Positions 1 through 8,977 of a stretch of DNA of 64,000 nt are shown here, in pieces. The notes under the pieces are model-generated. The model made no database searches. It saw nothing but the letters and a program-made list of their open reading frames with translations, and had not been told where the DNA came from. The number at the start of each line of letters is the position of its first letter. Positions within the stretch are counted from its first letter, which is position 1. The DNA is from Pseudomonas guineae (GTDB taxonomy: Bacteria > Pseudomonadota > Gammaproteobacteria > Pseudomonadales > Pseudomonadaceae): contig NZ_FOQL01000001.1 in assembly GCF_900113745.1 (NCBI RefSeq), positions 744,001-808,000 on the forward strand, read 5' to 3'. The translations under genes and the position numbers were made by a program.

Positions 1-1
1 C

Positions 2-820
<819 letters not shown>

Positions 821-845
821 AGCTCGCATTGAAAGGCGCTACGGC

Positions 846-2177
846 ATGAAACCATCGCGCACGCTGCTCAGGTTACTGATCGGCTTGTTTATCCTCGGTA
901 CGTTACTGGGTATCTGCAGCGCCTTGGGTATTGCTGTGCCACGCAGTTTTAGCCCGATCTACTGGGGCCTGCTGCTGGTGCTGCTCGGCCTTGTTTTGAT
1001 CGACGCCCTGCGCGTGCGCCAGGTGGCTTCGCCACGCATCGAGCGCCAGCTGCCCGGCAATCTGCCTTTGGGCCGCTGGAGCGAGGTGCGCCTGACGCTG
1101 CACCATAACTACAGTCATTCATTGCAGGTGGAGGTATTTGACCACCTGCCCGGCGATATGGCCTTCGAGCACCTGCCGCTCAAGGTTGATCTACACCCTG
1201 GAGAGCAAACCCAAGTCAGCTACCGCGTGCGGCCGTTGTCACGTGGGCACTTGCACTTCCCCCAGTGCGAAGTCAGCTTGCCCAGCCCTATGGGCCTGTG
1301 GCGTTCTCGGCGCTATTTACCGCTGGCCGGGGAAACCCGTGTTTACCCGGACTTCGCTCGGTTGTATGGCGCGCAGTTGATGGCCGTAGATGACTGGATC
1401 AGCCAGCTCGGCGTGCGTCAGCAACAACGCCGCGGCCTCGGCCAGGAGTTTCATCAGCTGCGCGAATTTCGCGACGGTGACACCCTGCGGCAGATTGACT
1501 GGAAGGCCACCGCACGTAAACGCACGCCGATTGCTCGCGAATATCAGGATGAGCGCGACCAGCAGATTATCTTCCTGCTCGATTGCGGTCGGCGCATGCG
1601 CAGCCAAGACGGCGAGCTCTCGCACTTTGATCACGCCCTCAACGCCTGCCTGCTGCTCAGTTACGTGGCGCTGCGCCAGGGCGATGCCGTTGGGCTCTCA
1701 ACCTTTGCCAGCGACCCGCAACGCTTTATTGCACCGGTCAAAGGGCAAGCGCAGCTCAATGTACTGCTCAATGCCCTGTACGACCTCCACAGCACCCAGC
1801 AGCCGGCCGATTTCAGTGCAGCGGTGGAGAATTTTCTTAGCCGTCAGCGCCGTCGCGCCCTGGTGGTGCTGGTGACCAACTTGCGCGATGAGGATGATCA
1901 GGCCCTGCTCGGTGCTGTCAAACGCCTGGGCCGCCAGCATCGCGTATTGGTCGCCAGCTTGCGTGAAGAAGTGCTGGATACCCTGCGGCAAGCTCCCGTG
2001 CAAGATGTATCCAGCGCACTGGATTACTGCGGCACTCTGGATTACCTGAATGCCCGCGCCAGCCTGCACGAACGCCTGCTTGCCAACAAAGTACCGGTGC
2101 TGGATGCACGCCCCAGTGAGTTAGGGCCGCAACTCGTGAGCAGCTATCTGGCTTGGAAGAAAGCCGGCGTACTCTAA
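846..2177 (+). CDS. DUF58 domain protein, MoxR partner
   Basis: A 443-residue protein whose start is set at the ATG at 846, shortly after the MoxR stop; the open frame extends further 5' but overlaps moxR. Two hydrophobic segments (about residues 8-30 and 36-55) anchor it in the membrane. The C-terminal half carries the DUF58 signature around RQIDWKATARKRTPIAREYQ, followed by a von Willebrand A-like region where the metal-site motif is degenerate (LLDCGRRM instead of DxSxS). DUF58 proteins are encoded with MoxR ATPases and are thought to act with them as a complex. It is convergent with the nitroreductase gene, with only 8 bases between. Confidence 0.88.
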   Translation: MKPSRTLLRLLIGLFILGTLLGICSALGIAVPRSFSPIYWGLLLVLLGLVLIDALRVRQVASPRIERQLPGNLPLGRWSEVRLTLHHNYSHSLQVEVFDHLPGDMAFEHLPLKVDLHPGEQTQVSYRVRPLSRGHLHFPQCEVSLPSPMGLWRSRRYLPLAGETRVYPDFARLYGAQLMAVDDWISQLGVRQQQRRGLGQEFHQLREFRDGDTLRQIDWKATARKRTPIAREYQDERDQQIIFLLDCGRRMRSQDGELSHFDHALNACLLLSYVALRQGDAVGLSTFASDPQRFIAPVKGQAQLNVLLNALYDLHSTQQPADFSAAVENFLSRQRRRALVVLVTNLRDEDDQALLGAVKRLGRQHRVLVASLREEVLDTLRQAPVQDVSSALDYCGTLDYLNARASLHERLLANKVPVLDARPSELGPQLVSSYLAWKKAGVL

Positions 2178-2185
2178 GAACTTAC

Positions 2186-2923
2186 CTAGAGCCAGGTAAC
2201 GTGCTGCTCCAAGGGAAAGCGCAGACGCGGGTTGTACACGCCCTTCGCATCCTGCCTGCCCACCGCCAACAACATAATCGGCAAGGCCTCGCGCGGAATA
2301 TCCAGGGTTTTGCGCAAACGCACTTCATCGAAGCCTTCCATCGGGCACGTGGCGTAGCCATGGCTCTGGAAGGCCAGCATTAGGTTCTGCGCCGCCAAGG
2401 CCGTGGATTTCACCGCCCAGATACGCATCTGTGCACGACTATTGGGCGCCCGCATCAGCGGCTTGCGCCAGGCGGCAACACGCAACAGCTGTCGTTTGAA
2501 CAGCCCCAGCAGGCCGAACGGCCCTTGGTTGTATTGAAAGGGTGCGGTTTTGTTATAGAAGTTGCGAATCCGCGCGGGCACTTCGGGCTCAGGCCAGTAG
2601 TCGATGATGTTCTGGCAGGCCTGTTTCCAGGTATCCGGCCGCGCCAGCACGGCGATGATCAAGGGTGCCTTGGCAGCGTTCTGGCTCATACAAATCGGGT
2701 GTAAGCGCGCCAGCAGCGCGGGATCGCGAATCACCTGAAAACTCCAGGGTTGCAGGTTACAGGAATTGGGCGCCAGAACCGCCAGCTCCAGGCAGTCGCG
2801 CACCACATCATCAGGTACTGCTTCGGCGGTAAATCGGCGTACCGAGCGGCGATTCTCGATCAGCTCACGCAGCGCGGCGGGAGTGGCGGGGGGAGTGACA
2901 GGGTCGACAGGGAAAAGACTCAT
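2186..2923 (-). CDS. Nitroreductase family protein
   Basis: An FMN-dependent nitroreductase-type oxidoreductase of 245 residues. The start is the ATG at 2923, preceded by AAGGA at good spacing; an upstream in-frame start at 2950 has no such site. The family fingerprint is the N-terminal ENRRSVRRF stretch (about residues 22-30), which contacts FMN phosphate, and LAPNSCNLQPW (about 50-60). The C-terminal region (GYATCPMEGFD) is also typical. Such enzymes use NAD(P)H to reduce nitro compounds, quinones or similar substrates; the true substrate is unknown here. It stands alone on the minus strand upstream of the glutathione peroxidase region. Confidence 0.88.
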   Translation of the reverse strand: MSLFPVDPVTPPATPAALRELIENRRSVRRFTAEAVPDDVVRDCLELAVLAPNSCNLQPWSFQVIRDPALLARLHPICMSQNAAKAPLIIAVLARPDTWKQACQNIIDYWPEPEVPARIRNFYNKTAPFQYNQGPFGLLGLFKRQLLRVAAWRKPLMRAPNSRAQMRIWAVKSTALAAQNLMLAFQSHGYATCPMEGFDEVRLRKTLDIPREALPIMLLAVGRQDAKGVYNPRLRFPLEQHVTWL

Positions 2924-3020
2924 CAGGGCATCCTTAGCAGATCGCCCCAATTAAGCCGTGATGCGTGGCTATGGACAAGCCATGTGCTGGCTAAGTCCGC
3001 AGCCTGGCGCAAATGGCCTG

Positions 3021-3503
3021 TTAGGCCAATGCCTTTTCGATAGCCTGAATGATGCTCGGATCATCGGGGTTGGTGCGCGGCGAAAAACGCGCCAGCACGC
3101 GACCGTCATGGCCGACCAAAAATTTCTCGAAATTCCAGGTGATATCACCGGGAAATTCGGCCCCCTCGCCCGCCAGCAAGCGATACAACGGATGGCGCTC
3201 TGCGCCGTTCACCTCCAGTTTGCTGGCCATAGGAAAGCTGACGCCGTAGTTGAGGCTGCAGAACTCACGGATGGCGCTCTCACTGTCCGGTTCCTGCTCG
3301 GCAAACTGGTTGCAGGGCAGGCCCAGCACACTGAACCCTTGGTCTTTGTAGTGCTGATAGAGCGTTTCTAACCCCGCGTATTGCGGCGTCAGGCCGCACT
3401 TGGAGGCCACATTAACCACCAACACCACCTGCCCCTTAAAGGGTGCCAGCGGCAACTCTTGACCATCCAGTGCGCGCAGGTTGAGGTCGTGAAAGGCACT
3501 CAT
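3021..3503 (-). CDS. Glutathione peroxidase (thiol peroxidase type)
   Basis: A 160-residue glutathione peroxidase family protein, the usual bacterial length. The start at 3503 is preceded by AAGGAG; a longer frame to 3617 runs into the slyD terminator and is rejected. The catalytic set is visible: Cys in NVASKCGLTPQY (cysteine, not selenocysteine), Gln in LPCNQF, and Trp/Asn in ITWNFEKF. Cysteine forms usually take electrons from thioredoxin, so the enzyme probably reduces peroxides in the cytoplasm. It lies downstream of slyD on the same strand but a strong terminator separates them, so it likely has its own promoter. Confidence 0.9.
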   Translation of the reverse strand: MSAFHDLNLRALDGQELPLAPFKGQVVLVVNVASKCGLTPQYAGLETLYQHYKDQGFSVLGLPCNQFAEQEPDSESAIREFCSLNYGVSFPMASKLEVNGAERHPLYRLLAGEGAEFPGDITWNFEKFLVGHDGRVLARFSPRTNPDDPSIIQAIEKALA

Positions 3504-3620
3504 GGTTAACTCCTTGAGAACACACAGGTTAGGCGTGATGGAGAAAAAACGGCTAAGCGCCATTTTTAACGTCGCCCAGCGACGCCCCGCAGTTTGGCCC
3601 AATAGATGGCAGGCCATAAA

Positions 3621-3645
3621 AAAGGCACCTGTCGAAGGTGCCTTT
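3621..3645 (-). terminator. Intrinsic terminator after slyD
   Basis: A perfect 10-bp stem (AAAGGCACCT / AGGTGCCTTT) with a 5-base loop. Read on the minus strand it ends in a run of T residues, so it terminates transcripts from slyD. Confidence 0.85.
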
Positions 3646-3724
3646 GTTCTATTTCAGCTTAGCAGTCGAGGCGGCAGTTGTTACGACCATAAGTCGAATA
3701 CCAGCGCCGACATAGGGCTGAAAC

Positions 3725-4210
3725 TTAGTGCTGGTGACCGCCTTCGCCATGGACATGGCCATGGGCAACTTCTTCTTCACTGGCATCACGTATTTCAACA
3801 ATCTTGACCTTGAAGTGCAGACGCTGACCAGCCAAAGGATGGTTGCCGTCAACGATTACATCATCGCCGTCGAGGTCACGGATGGTGACAATCTGCATGC
3901 CGCCGTCCGGACCGGAAGCGTGGAACTGCATACCGACTTCCAACTCATCGACACCTTCGAACATCGAACGGTTGAGGGTCGCGACCAGCTCAGCGCTGTA
4001 TTCGCCGTAGGCGTCTTCAGGCTCGACTGCAACGTCCAGCTCGTCGCCAACCTGCTTACCCAGCAGGGCTTTTTCCAGGCCGCCGATGATGTTGCCAGCA
4101 CCGTGCAGATAAACCAGCGGCGCGCCGCCTGCGGAACTATCGATCACCTCACCGGCATCGTTAGTCAGGGTATAGTCGATGGAGACGGCCTTGTTGGCGG
4201 CGATCAGCAT
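3725..4210 (-). CDS. slyD: FKBP-type peptidyl-prolyl isomerase SlyD
   Basis: A 161-residue FKBP-type prolyl isomerase of the SlyD class. The start at 4210 gives MLIAANKAVSIDY, the normal SlyD N-terminus. The FKBP core (VSIDYTLTNDAGEVID) is interrupted by the insert-in-flap chaperone domain at about residues 70-130 (PEDAYGEYSAELV onward). The C-terminal tail is short and histidine-rich (five His in the last 13 residues), a reduced version of the E. coli metal-binding tail used in nickel delivery. Likely roles are folding of proline-limited proteins and metal handling in the cytoplasm. It is divergent from the DUF3565 and ackA genes, an arrangement I know from other pseudomonads. Confidence 0.9.
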   Translation of the reverse strand: MLIAANKAVSIDYTLTNDAGEVIDSSAGGAPLVYLHGAGNIIGGLEKALLGKQVGDELDVAVEPEDAYGEYSAELVATLNRSMFEGVDELEVGMQFHASGPDGGMQIVTIRDLDGDDVIVDGNHPLAGQRLHFKVKIVEIRDASEEEVAHGHVHGEGGHQH

Positions 4211-4301
4211 GGGGCAGGACCTTTTGCTTGAAAATAAAGAGCGGGCAAGTTTACCGAAGGGCGCGCATGAAAGCGAACCGGACACAGACGGACGGCCGTG
4301 C

Positions 4302-4550
4302 ATGACATTAGCGCGCGTGCTTGATTTTCGTCAGGATGAGCACGGCGATTGGCTGGCAGTATTGTCCTGCGGCCATACCCAGCACTTGCGCCATCAACCG
4401 CCTTGGCAAAACCGCGCCTGGGTGCTGGATGCCACACAGCGCAACGCACAGCGGGGTAAACCCTTTCGCTGCGGCTGGTGTGAGACCGAACATGACGCCA
4501 ACGAGGCGAGCACAGAACGCTCGCAGGATGATTTAAACAAGGAGCGGTAA
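4302..4550 (+). CDS. DUF3565 small protein with Cys/His pairs
   Basis: An 82-residue protein resembling the DUF3565 family: it begins LDFRQDEHGDWLAVLSCGHTQHLRHQPP and ends with a CGWCE pair. One CGH plus a C-x2-C suggests a small metal-binding fold, probably zinc, though no function is established. I choose the ATG at 4302 because the conserved region begins a few residues later; the longer frame from 4179 overlaps the divergent slyD start. Its stop codon is immediately followed by the ackA ATG, with the ackA ribosome site lying inside its 3' end, so translation of ackA may depend on it. Confidence 0.72.
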   Translation: MTLARVLDFRQDEHGDWLAVLSCGHTQHLRHQPPWQNRAWVLDATQRNAQRGKPFRCGWCETEHDANEASTERSQDDLNKER

Positions 4551-5738
4551 ATGCCCGCACGCAACATTCTGGTGATTAACTGCGGCAGTTCGTCGATCAA
4601 GTTTGCATTAGTTCACGAAGACCACGAGCCATTCGCCCTGAGCGGTATAGCCGAGCGGCTTGGCAGCACCGATGCACAGGTGCACTGGCAACAGGATGGC
4701 AACAAGCAGAGCCTGCTGCTGCCGCACGCCGACCATCGCGCCGCCCTCGCCCAAGTGTTACCGCTGATTCAGGCAGCCGCTGGCGACCAGCTGCAGGGGA
4801 TTGGCCATCGCGTAGTGCATGGTGGCGAGCACTTCACTGCCGCCTGCTTACTGGATAACGCGAGCATCGCCGCGATTCGTGCCACCGCCACTTTAGCTCC
4901 GCTGCATAACCCGGCCAACCTACTCGGTATAGACGCCGCCATTAAGCTGTTCCCGAGCCTGCCGCAAGTGGCCGTATTCGATACCGCATTCCACCAAACC
5001 CTACCCGAACACGCCTATCGCTATGCCCTGCCCGAGCCGCTGTACCGCGAACACGGCGTGCGCCGGTATGGCTTTCACGGCACCAGCTACCGTTTTGTCA
5101 GCCAGCGCGCTGCCGAGATGACCGGGCTGGCGTTTACGGCCAGCAGCTGGCTGGTCGCACACCTGGGCAACGGTTGTTCAACCTGTGCCATTGTCGACGG
5201 CCAAAGCCGCGACACCAGCATGGGCCTGACGCCACTGGAAGGTGTGGTAATGGGCACGCGCAGCGGCGATGTCGACCCTAACCTGCACAGCCATCTGGCA
5301 CGGACTCTGGGCTGGAGCCTGGAGCAGATCGAAACCCTGCTAAACAAGGAAAGCGGTCTACTGGGTCTGTCTGGCCTGTCCAATGACATGCGCACATTGG
5401 AGCAAGCTCGCGAACAAGGCCATACCGGCGCGACGCTGGCCATTGAGGTGTTTTGCTACCGCCTGGCCAAATCCCTGGCCGCCATGAGCTGCGCACTGCC
5501 ACAGCTCGACGGGCTGATTTTTACCGGCGGCATCGGCGAGAACTCCGCGCTCATTCGCCGCAAGACCGTCGCCCACCTCAAGCTACTCAACCTGAGCCTC
5601 GACGATCAGGCCAACGCCAGCACCGTGCGCGGCGCGGCCGGTCCGATCCAGGCCCATGGTCACCCGCGCGTGCTGGTGGTGCCGACCAACGAAGAACGAC
5701 AGATCGCCCTCGATACCCTGGCGTTACTCGACGCCTGA
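4551..5738 (+). CDS. ackA: Acetate kinase
   Basis: Acetate kinase, 395 residues, full length. It interconverts acetate plus ATP and acetyl phosphate. Seen motifs: NCGSSSIKF at the N-terminus, [36 protein letters not shown] and TGGIGENS, covering both nucleotide and acetate sites. The ATG at 4551 directly follows the previous stop and has AAGGAG upstream. pta follows after 11 bases, so the two form the Pta-AckA pathway that excretes or assimilates acetate and sets the acetyl phosphate pool. In P. aeruginosa the pathway supports anaerobic pyruvate use; I saw no Anr box just upstream here. Confidence 0.97.
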   Translation: MPARNILVINCGSSSIKFALVHEDHEPFALSGIAERLGSTDAQVHWQQDGNKQSLLLPHADHRAALAQVLPLIQAAAGDQLQGIGHRVVHGGEHFTAACLLDNASIAAIRATATLAPLHNPANLLGIDAAIKLFPSLPQVAVFDTAFHQTLPEHAYRYALPEPLYREHGVRRYGFHGTSYRFVSQRAAEMTGLAFTASSWLVAHLGNGCSTCAIVDGQSRDTSMGLTPLEGVVMGTRSGDVDPNLHSHLARTLGWSLEQIETLLNKESGLLGLSGLSNDMRTLEQAREQGHTGATLAIEVFCYRLAKSLAAMSCALPQLDGLIFTGGIGENSALIRRKTVAHLKLLNLSLDDQANASTVRGAAGPIQAHGHPRVLVVPTNEERQIALDTLALLDA

Positions 5739-5749
5739 ACGGAGCCCTT

Positions 5750-7840
5750 ATGCACACCTTTTTTATTGCCCCCACCGGTTTCGGTGTCGGCCTGACCTCG
5801 ATCAGTCTGGGCCTGGTCGGTGCCCTAGAGCGCGCTGGACTCAAGGTCGGCTTCTTCAAGCCCATCGCCCAGCCGCATCAGGGTGACATGGGCCCGGAAC
5901 GCTCCAGTGAGCTGATCGCCCGCACCCACGGCCTGCACTCACCCAAACCACTGGCCCTGGCGCATGTCGAACGCATGCTCGGCGATGGCCAGCTGGATGA
6001 ACTGCTTGAGGAAATCATCAGCCTCTATCAAGAGGCGTCTGCCGGCAAAGACGTGATCATCGTCGAAGGCATGGTGCCGACGCGCCAGGCCAGCTATGCC
6101 GCGCGGGTTAACTTTCATCTGGCCAAGAGTATGGATGCCGAGGTGATTCTGGTTTCCGCCCCAGAGCAGGAAAACCTTACTGAACTGATTGATCGGGTGG
6201 AAATCCAGGCCCAGCTATTTGGCGGCCCAAAAGACAGCAAAGTATTAGGCGTGATCCTTAACAAGGTACGCAGCGAAGATGGCATTGAGGCCTTCGCCAG
6301 TCGCCTGAAAGAACTCTCGTCACTGTTCAAGAGCGATGACTTCCGCCTGCTTGGCTGCATCCCCTGGCAGGACGAGTTGAACGCCCCACGCACTCGCGAC
6401 ATTGCCGACCTGCTCGGCGCGCGCGTCCTCAATGCCGGCGATTACGAACAACGGCGCATGCTTAAAATTGTGCTTTGCGCCCGTGCGGTGGCCAATACCG
6501 TGCAGCTGCTCAAGCCCGGCACACTGGTGGTAACACCCGGCGACCGTGACGACATCATCCTCGCCGCCAGCCTGGCAGCCATGAACGGCATGCCCCTGGC
6601 CGGCTTGCTGTTGTGCAGCGACTTTGCTCCTGACCCGCGCATCATGGAGCTGTGCCGCGGCGCGTTGCAGAGCGGTTTACCGGTGATGACGGTGAGCACC
6701 GGCTCCTACGACACCGCAACCAACCTCAACCGATTAAACAAAGAAATCCCAGTCGACGATAAGGAGCGCGCCGAAACGGTCGCTGACTTCGTCGCGGGCC
6801 ATATCGATCACGAGTGGTTATTTACCCGCTGTGGCACCCCGCGCGAGCTGCACATGTCGCCACCGGCGTTTCGTTACCAGCTGGTGCAACGGGCCAAGGC
6901 GGCAAACAAGCGTATTGTCCTGCCGGAAGGCAGCGAGCCTCGTACCGTGCAGGCTGCCGCTATTTGCCAGGCGCGCGGTATCGCCCGCTGCGTGCTGCTG
7001 GCCAAGCCGGAGGACGTTCACGCGGTCGCCCACGCCCACGGTATCGTCCTGCCGGAAGGGCTGGAAATTCTCGACCCTGACCTGATCCGTGAACGCTATG
7101 TCGAACCCATGGTTGAGCTGCGTAAGGGTAAAGGGCTAAACGCGCCAATGGCCGCCGCGCAACTGGAAGACACCGTGGTGCTGGGCACCATGATGCTCGC
7201 TTTGGATGAGGTCGATGGCCTGGTTTCCGGAGCGATCAACACCACCGCCAACACCATTCGCCCGGCCCTGCAGCTGATCAAAACTGCCCCCGGTTACCAG
7301 CTGGTGTCATCGGTGTTCTTTATGCTGTTGCCCGATCAGGTGTTGGTCTACGGCGACTGCGCCGTAAACCCCGACCCGACAGCCGCTGAGCTAGCAGAAA
7401 TCGCCGTGCAAAGTGCAGCCTCAGCCAGCGCGTTCGGCATCACCCCGCGCGTGGCGATGCTCAGTTACTCCACCGGCGACTCTGGCACGGGCGAGGAAGT
7501 TGAGAAAGTCCGCGAGGCCACTCGCCTGGCGCGAGCCATCGACCCCCAACTGCTGCTCGACGGCCCACTGCAATACGACGCTGCCGCCATCGAAAGTGTC
7601 GGCCGGCAAAAGGCGCCTAACAGCCCGGTAGCCGGTCGTGCCACGGTATTTATCTTCCCCGACCTGAATACCGGCAACACCACCTACAAGGCGGTGCAGC
7701 GCAGCGCCGACTGCGTCAGTGTCGGCCCCATGTTGCAGGGTCTGCGCAAACCGGTGAACGACCTGTCCCGCGGTGCACTGGTTGACGACATCGTCTACAC
7801 CATTGCCCTGACCGTGATTCAGGCCGCCAACTTGCCCTAA
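5750..7840 (+). CDS. pta: Phosphate acetyltransferase, long form
   Basis: Phosphotransacetylase of 696 residues, converting acetyl-CoA and phosphate to acetyl phosphate and CoA. The ATG at 5750 has GGAG upstream; the open frame that runs back to 5453 overlaps ackA and is rejected. The long form has three parts: an N-terminal P-loop-like domain related to dethiobiotin synthetase (TGFGVGLTSISLG), a middle DRTGG domain (about 215-330) and a C-terminal catalytic domain from about 370. Catalytic-domain motifs include IVLPEGSEPRTVQAA, SYSTGDSGTGEEVEKV and PDLNTGNTTYK. The N-terminal parts are regulatory in the E. coli enzyme. Confidence 0.96.
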   Translation: MHTFFIAPTGFGVGLTSISLGLVGALERAGLKVGFFKPIAQPHQGDMGPERSSELIARTHGLHSPKPLALAHVERMLGDGQLDELLEEIISLYQEASAGKDVIIVEGMVPTRQASYAARVNFHLAKSMDAEVILVSAPEQENLTELIDRVEIQAQLFGGPKDSKVLGVILNKVRSEDGIEAFASRLKELSSLFKSDDFRLLGCIPWQDELNAPRTRDIADLLGARVLNAGDYEQRRMLKIVLCARAVANTVQLLKPGTLVVTPGDRDDIILAASLAAMNGMPLAGLLLCSDFAPDPRIMELCRGALQSGLPVMTVSTGSYDTATNLNRLNKEIPVDDKERAETVADFVAGHIDHEWLFTRCGTPRELHMSPPAFRYQLVQRAKAANKRIVLPEGSEPRTVQAAAICQARGIARCVLLAKPEDVHAVAHAHGIVLPEGLEILDPDLIRERYVEPMVELRKGKGLNAPMAAAQLEDTVVLGTMMLALDEVDGLVSGAINTTANTIRPALQLIKTAPGYQLVSSVFFMLLPDQVLVYGDCAVNPDPTAAELAEIAVQSAASASAFGITPRVAMLSYSTGDSGTGEEVEKVREATRLARAIDPQLLLDGPLQYDAAAIESVGRQKAPNSPVAGRATVFIFPDLNTGNTTYKAVQRSADCVSVGPMLQGLRKPVNDLSRGALVDDIVYTIALTVIQAANLP

Positions 7841-7848
7841 TAAAGCGT

Positions 7849-7878
7849 GGCCAGGGCCGACAAAACACCGCCCTGGCC
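7849..7878 (+). terminator. Possible hairpin terminator after pta
   Basis: A perfect 9-bp inverted repeat (GGCCAGGGC / GCCCTGGCC) with a 12-base loop begins 9 bases after the pta stop. There is no T tract, so termination strength is uncertain. Confidence 0.4.
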
Positions 7879-8043
7879 GGGTAATAGCACTGAAAAGCCA
7901 CGAACTGCGGGGATAAACAGCGCCTCGTGTGGTTTGCAGTTCGGTAAACAGGCGTTAATCTGTGCGCCGACCGATCTGCGGTGCAAAACCACAGACTTAA
8001 ACACATCGGGGCACACGCCCTGTTTTTGGAGACACCGGCCCCC

Positions 8044-8949
8044 ATGCTGCACTTTCTCCCAGCGCCACTGCGCGGCCTGATTGCAGGCCTGCTACTCGCC
8101 CTAAACACTCTGATTTGCTGCTGGCCGCTATTCGTTGGTGCCCTGCTCAAGTTTCTCCTGCCGATTCCACAGGTTCATCGCCTGCTGCGTGCGGCCATGC
8201 ATGCAACTGCCGAGTTCTGGATTTCCACCAACAAGTTCTGGATGCACTTGGTGGGTAATATCGAATGGCAGGTCGAAGGGCTGAAGGGCTTCGACAAGCA
8301 GCACTCTTACCTGGTGACCAGCAACCACCAAAGCTGGGTTGATATTTTGGTGCTGCAATACCAGCTCAACCGCCGCATCCCATTCCTCAAGTTCTTCCTC
8401 AAACAGCAGTTGATCTGGGTGCCGGTGATCGGTCTGTGCTGGTGGGCGCTGGAGTTTCCCTTTATGAAGCGCTTCAGCAAGGAGTACCTGGCGAAGCATC
8501 CGGAAAAACGCGGTCAGGACCTGGCCACCACGCGAAAGGCATGTGAGCGCTACAAAACTAACCCGGTGTCGGTGTTCAACTTCCTCGAAGGCACACGCCT
8601 GTCCCCAGCCAAGCACGCGCAGCAGCAATCGCCTTTTAAGCACCTGCTCAAACCTAAGGCCGGCGGCATTGCCTTTGTACTCGATGCCATGGGCGAGCAA
8701 CTGCACAGCCTGGTCAACGTCACGATTCATTACCCACAGGGCGCCCCTGGTTTCTGGGACCTGCTCTGTGGGCGGATTGATCAGGTGGTGGTGCGCTTCG
8801 AAGAGGTACAAATCCCCAAGGAGTTTATTGGTGGCAACTACGATCAGGACGACGCCTACCGCCTGCAATTTCAGCAGTGGGTCAATCAGCTGTGGGTAGA
8901 TAAGGACGCGCAACTGGATGAGCTGAAGCAGCGTTATCCAGCTCGCTGA
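8044..8949 (+). CDS. Lysophospholipid acyltransferase (YihG-like)
   Basis: A 301-residue membrane acyltransferase of the LPLAT family. The acyltransferase motif H-x4-D is present as NHQSWVD and the substrate-binding motif as FLEGTR. A hydrophobic N-terminal segment (about residues 10-40) anchors it in the inner membrane. Length and the FLEGTR wording are closer to the YihG type of 1-acylglycerol-3-phosphate acyltransferase than to PlsC. It likely adds an acyl chain to lysophosphatidate or a related lysolipid. The start at 8044 has GGAG upstream at long spacing (12 bases); an upstream frame to 7981 cannot be fully excluded. Confidence 0.85.
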   Translation: MLHFLPAPLRGLIAGLLLALNTLICCWPLFVGALLKFLLPIPQVHRLLRAAMHATAEFWISTNKFWMHLVGNIEWQVEGLKGFDKQHSYLVTSNHQSWVDILVLQYQLNRRIPFLKFFLKQQLIWVPVIGLCWWALEFPFMKRFSKEYLAKHPEKRGQDLATTRKACERYKTNPVSVFNFLEGTRLSPAKHAQQQSPFKHLLKPKAGGIAFVLDAMGEQLHSLVNVTIHYPQGAPGFWDLLCGRIDQVVVRFEEVQIPKEFIGGNYDQDDAYRLQFQQWVNQLWVDKDAQLDELKQRYPAR

Positions 8950-8977
8950 GGACTGTGCACCGTTAACTCAAACCTGC

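Noticed and set aside
8128-8913. 261-residue open frame on the minus strand
   Set aside because: Antisense to the acyltransferase gene, which has both of its motifs.
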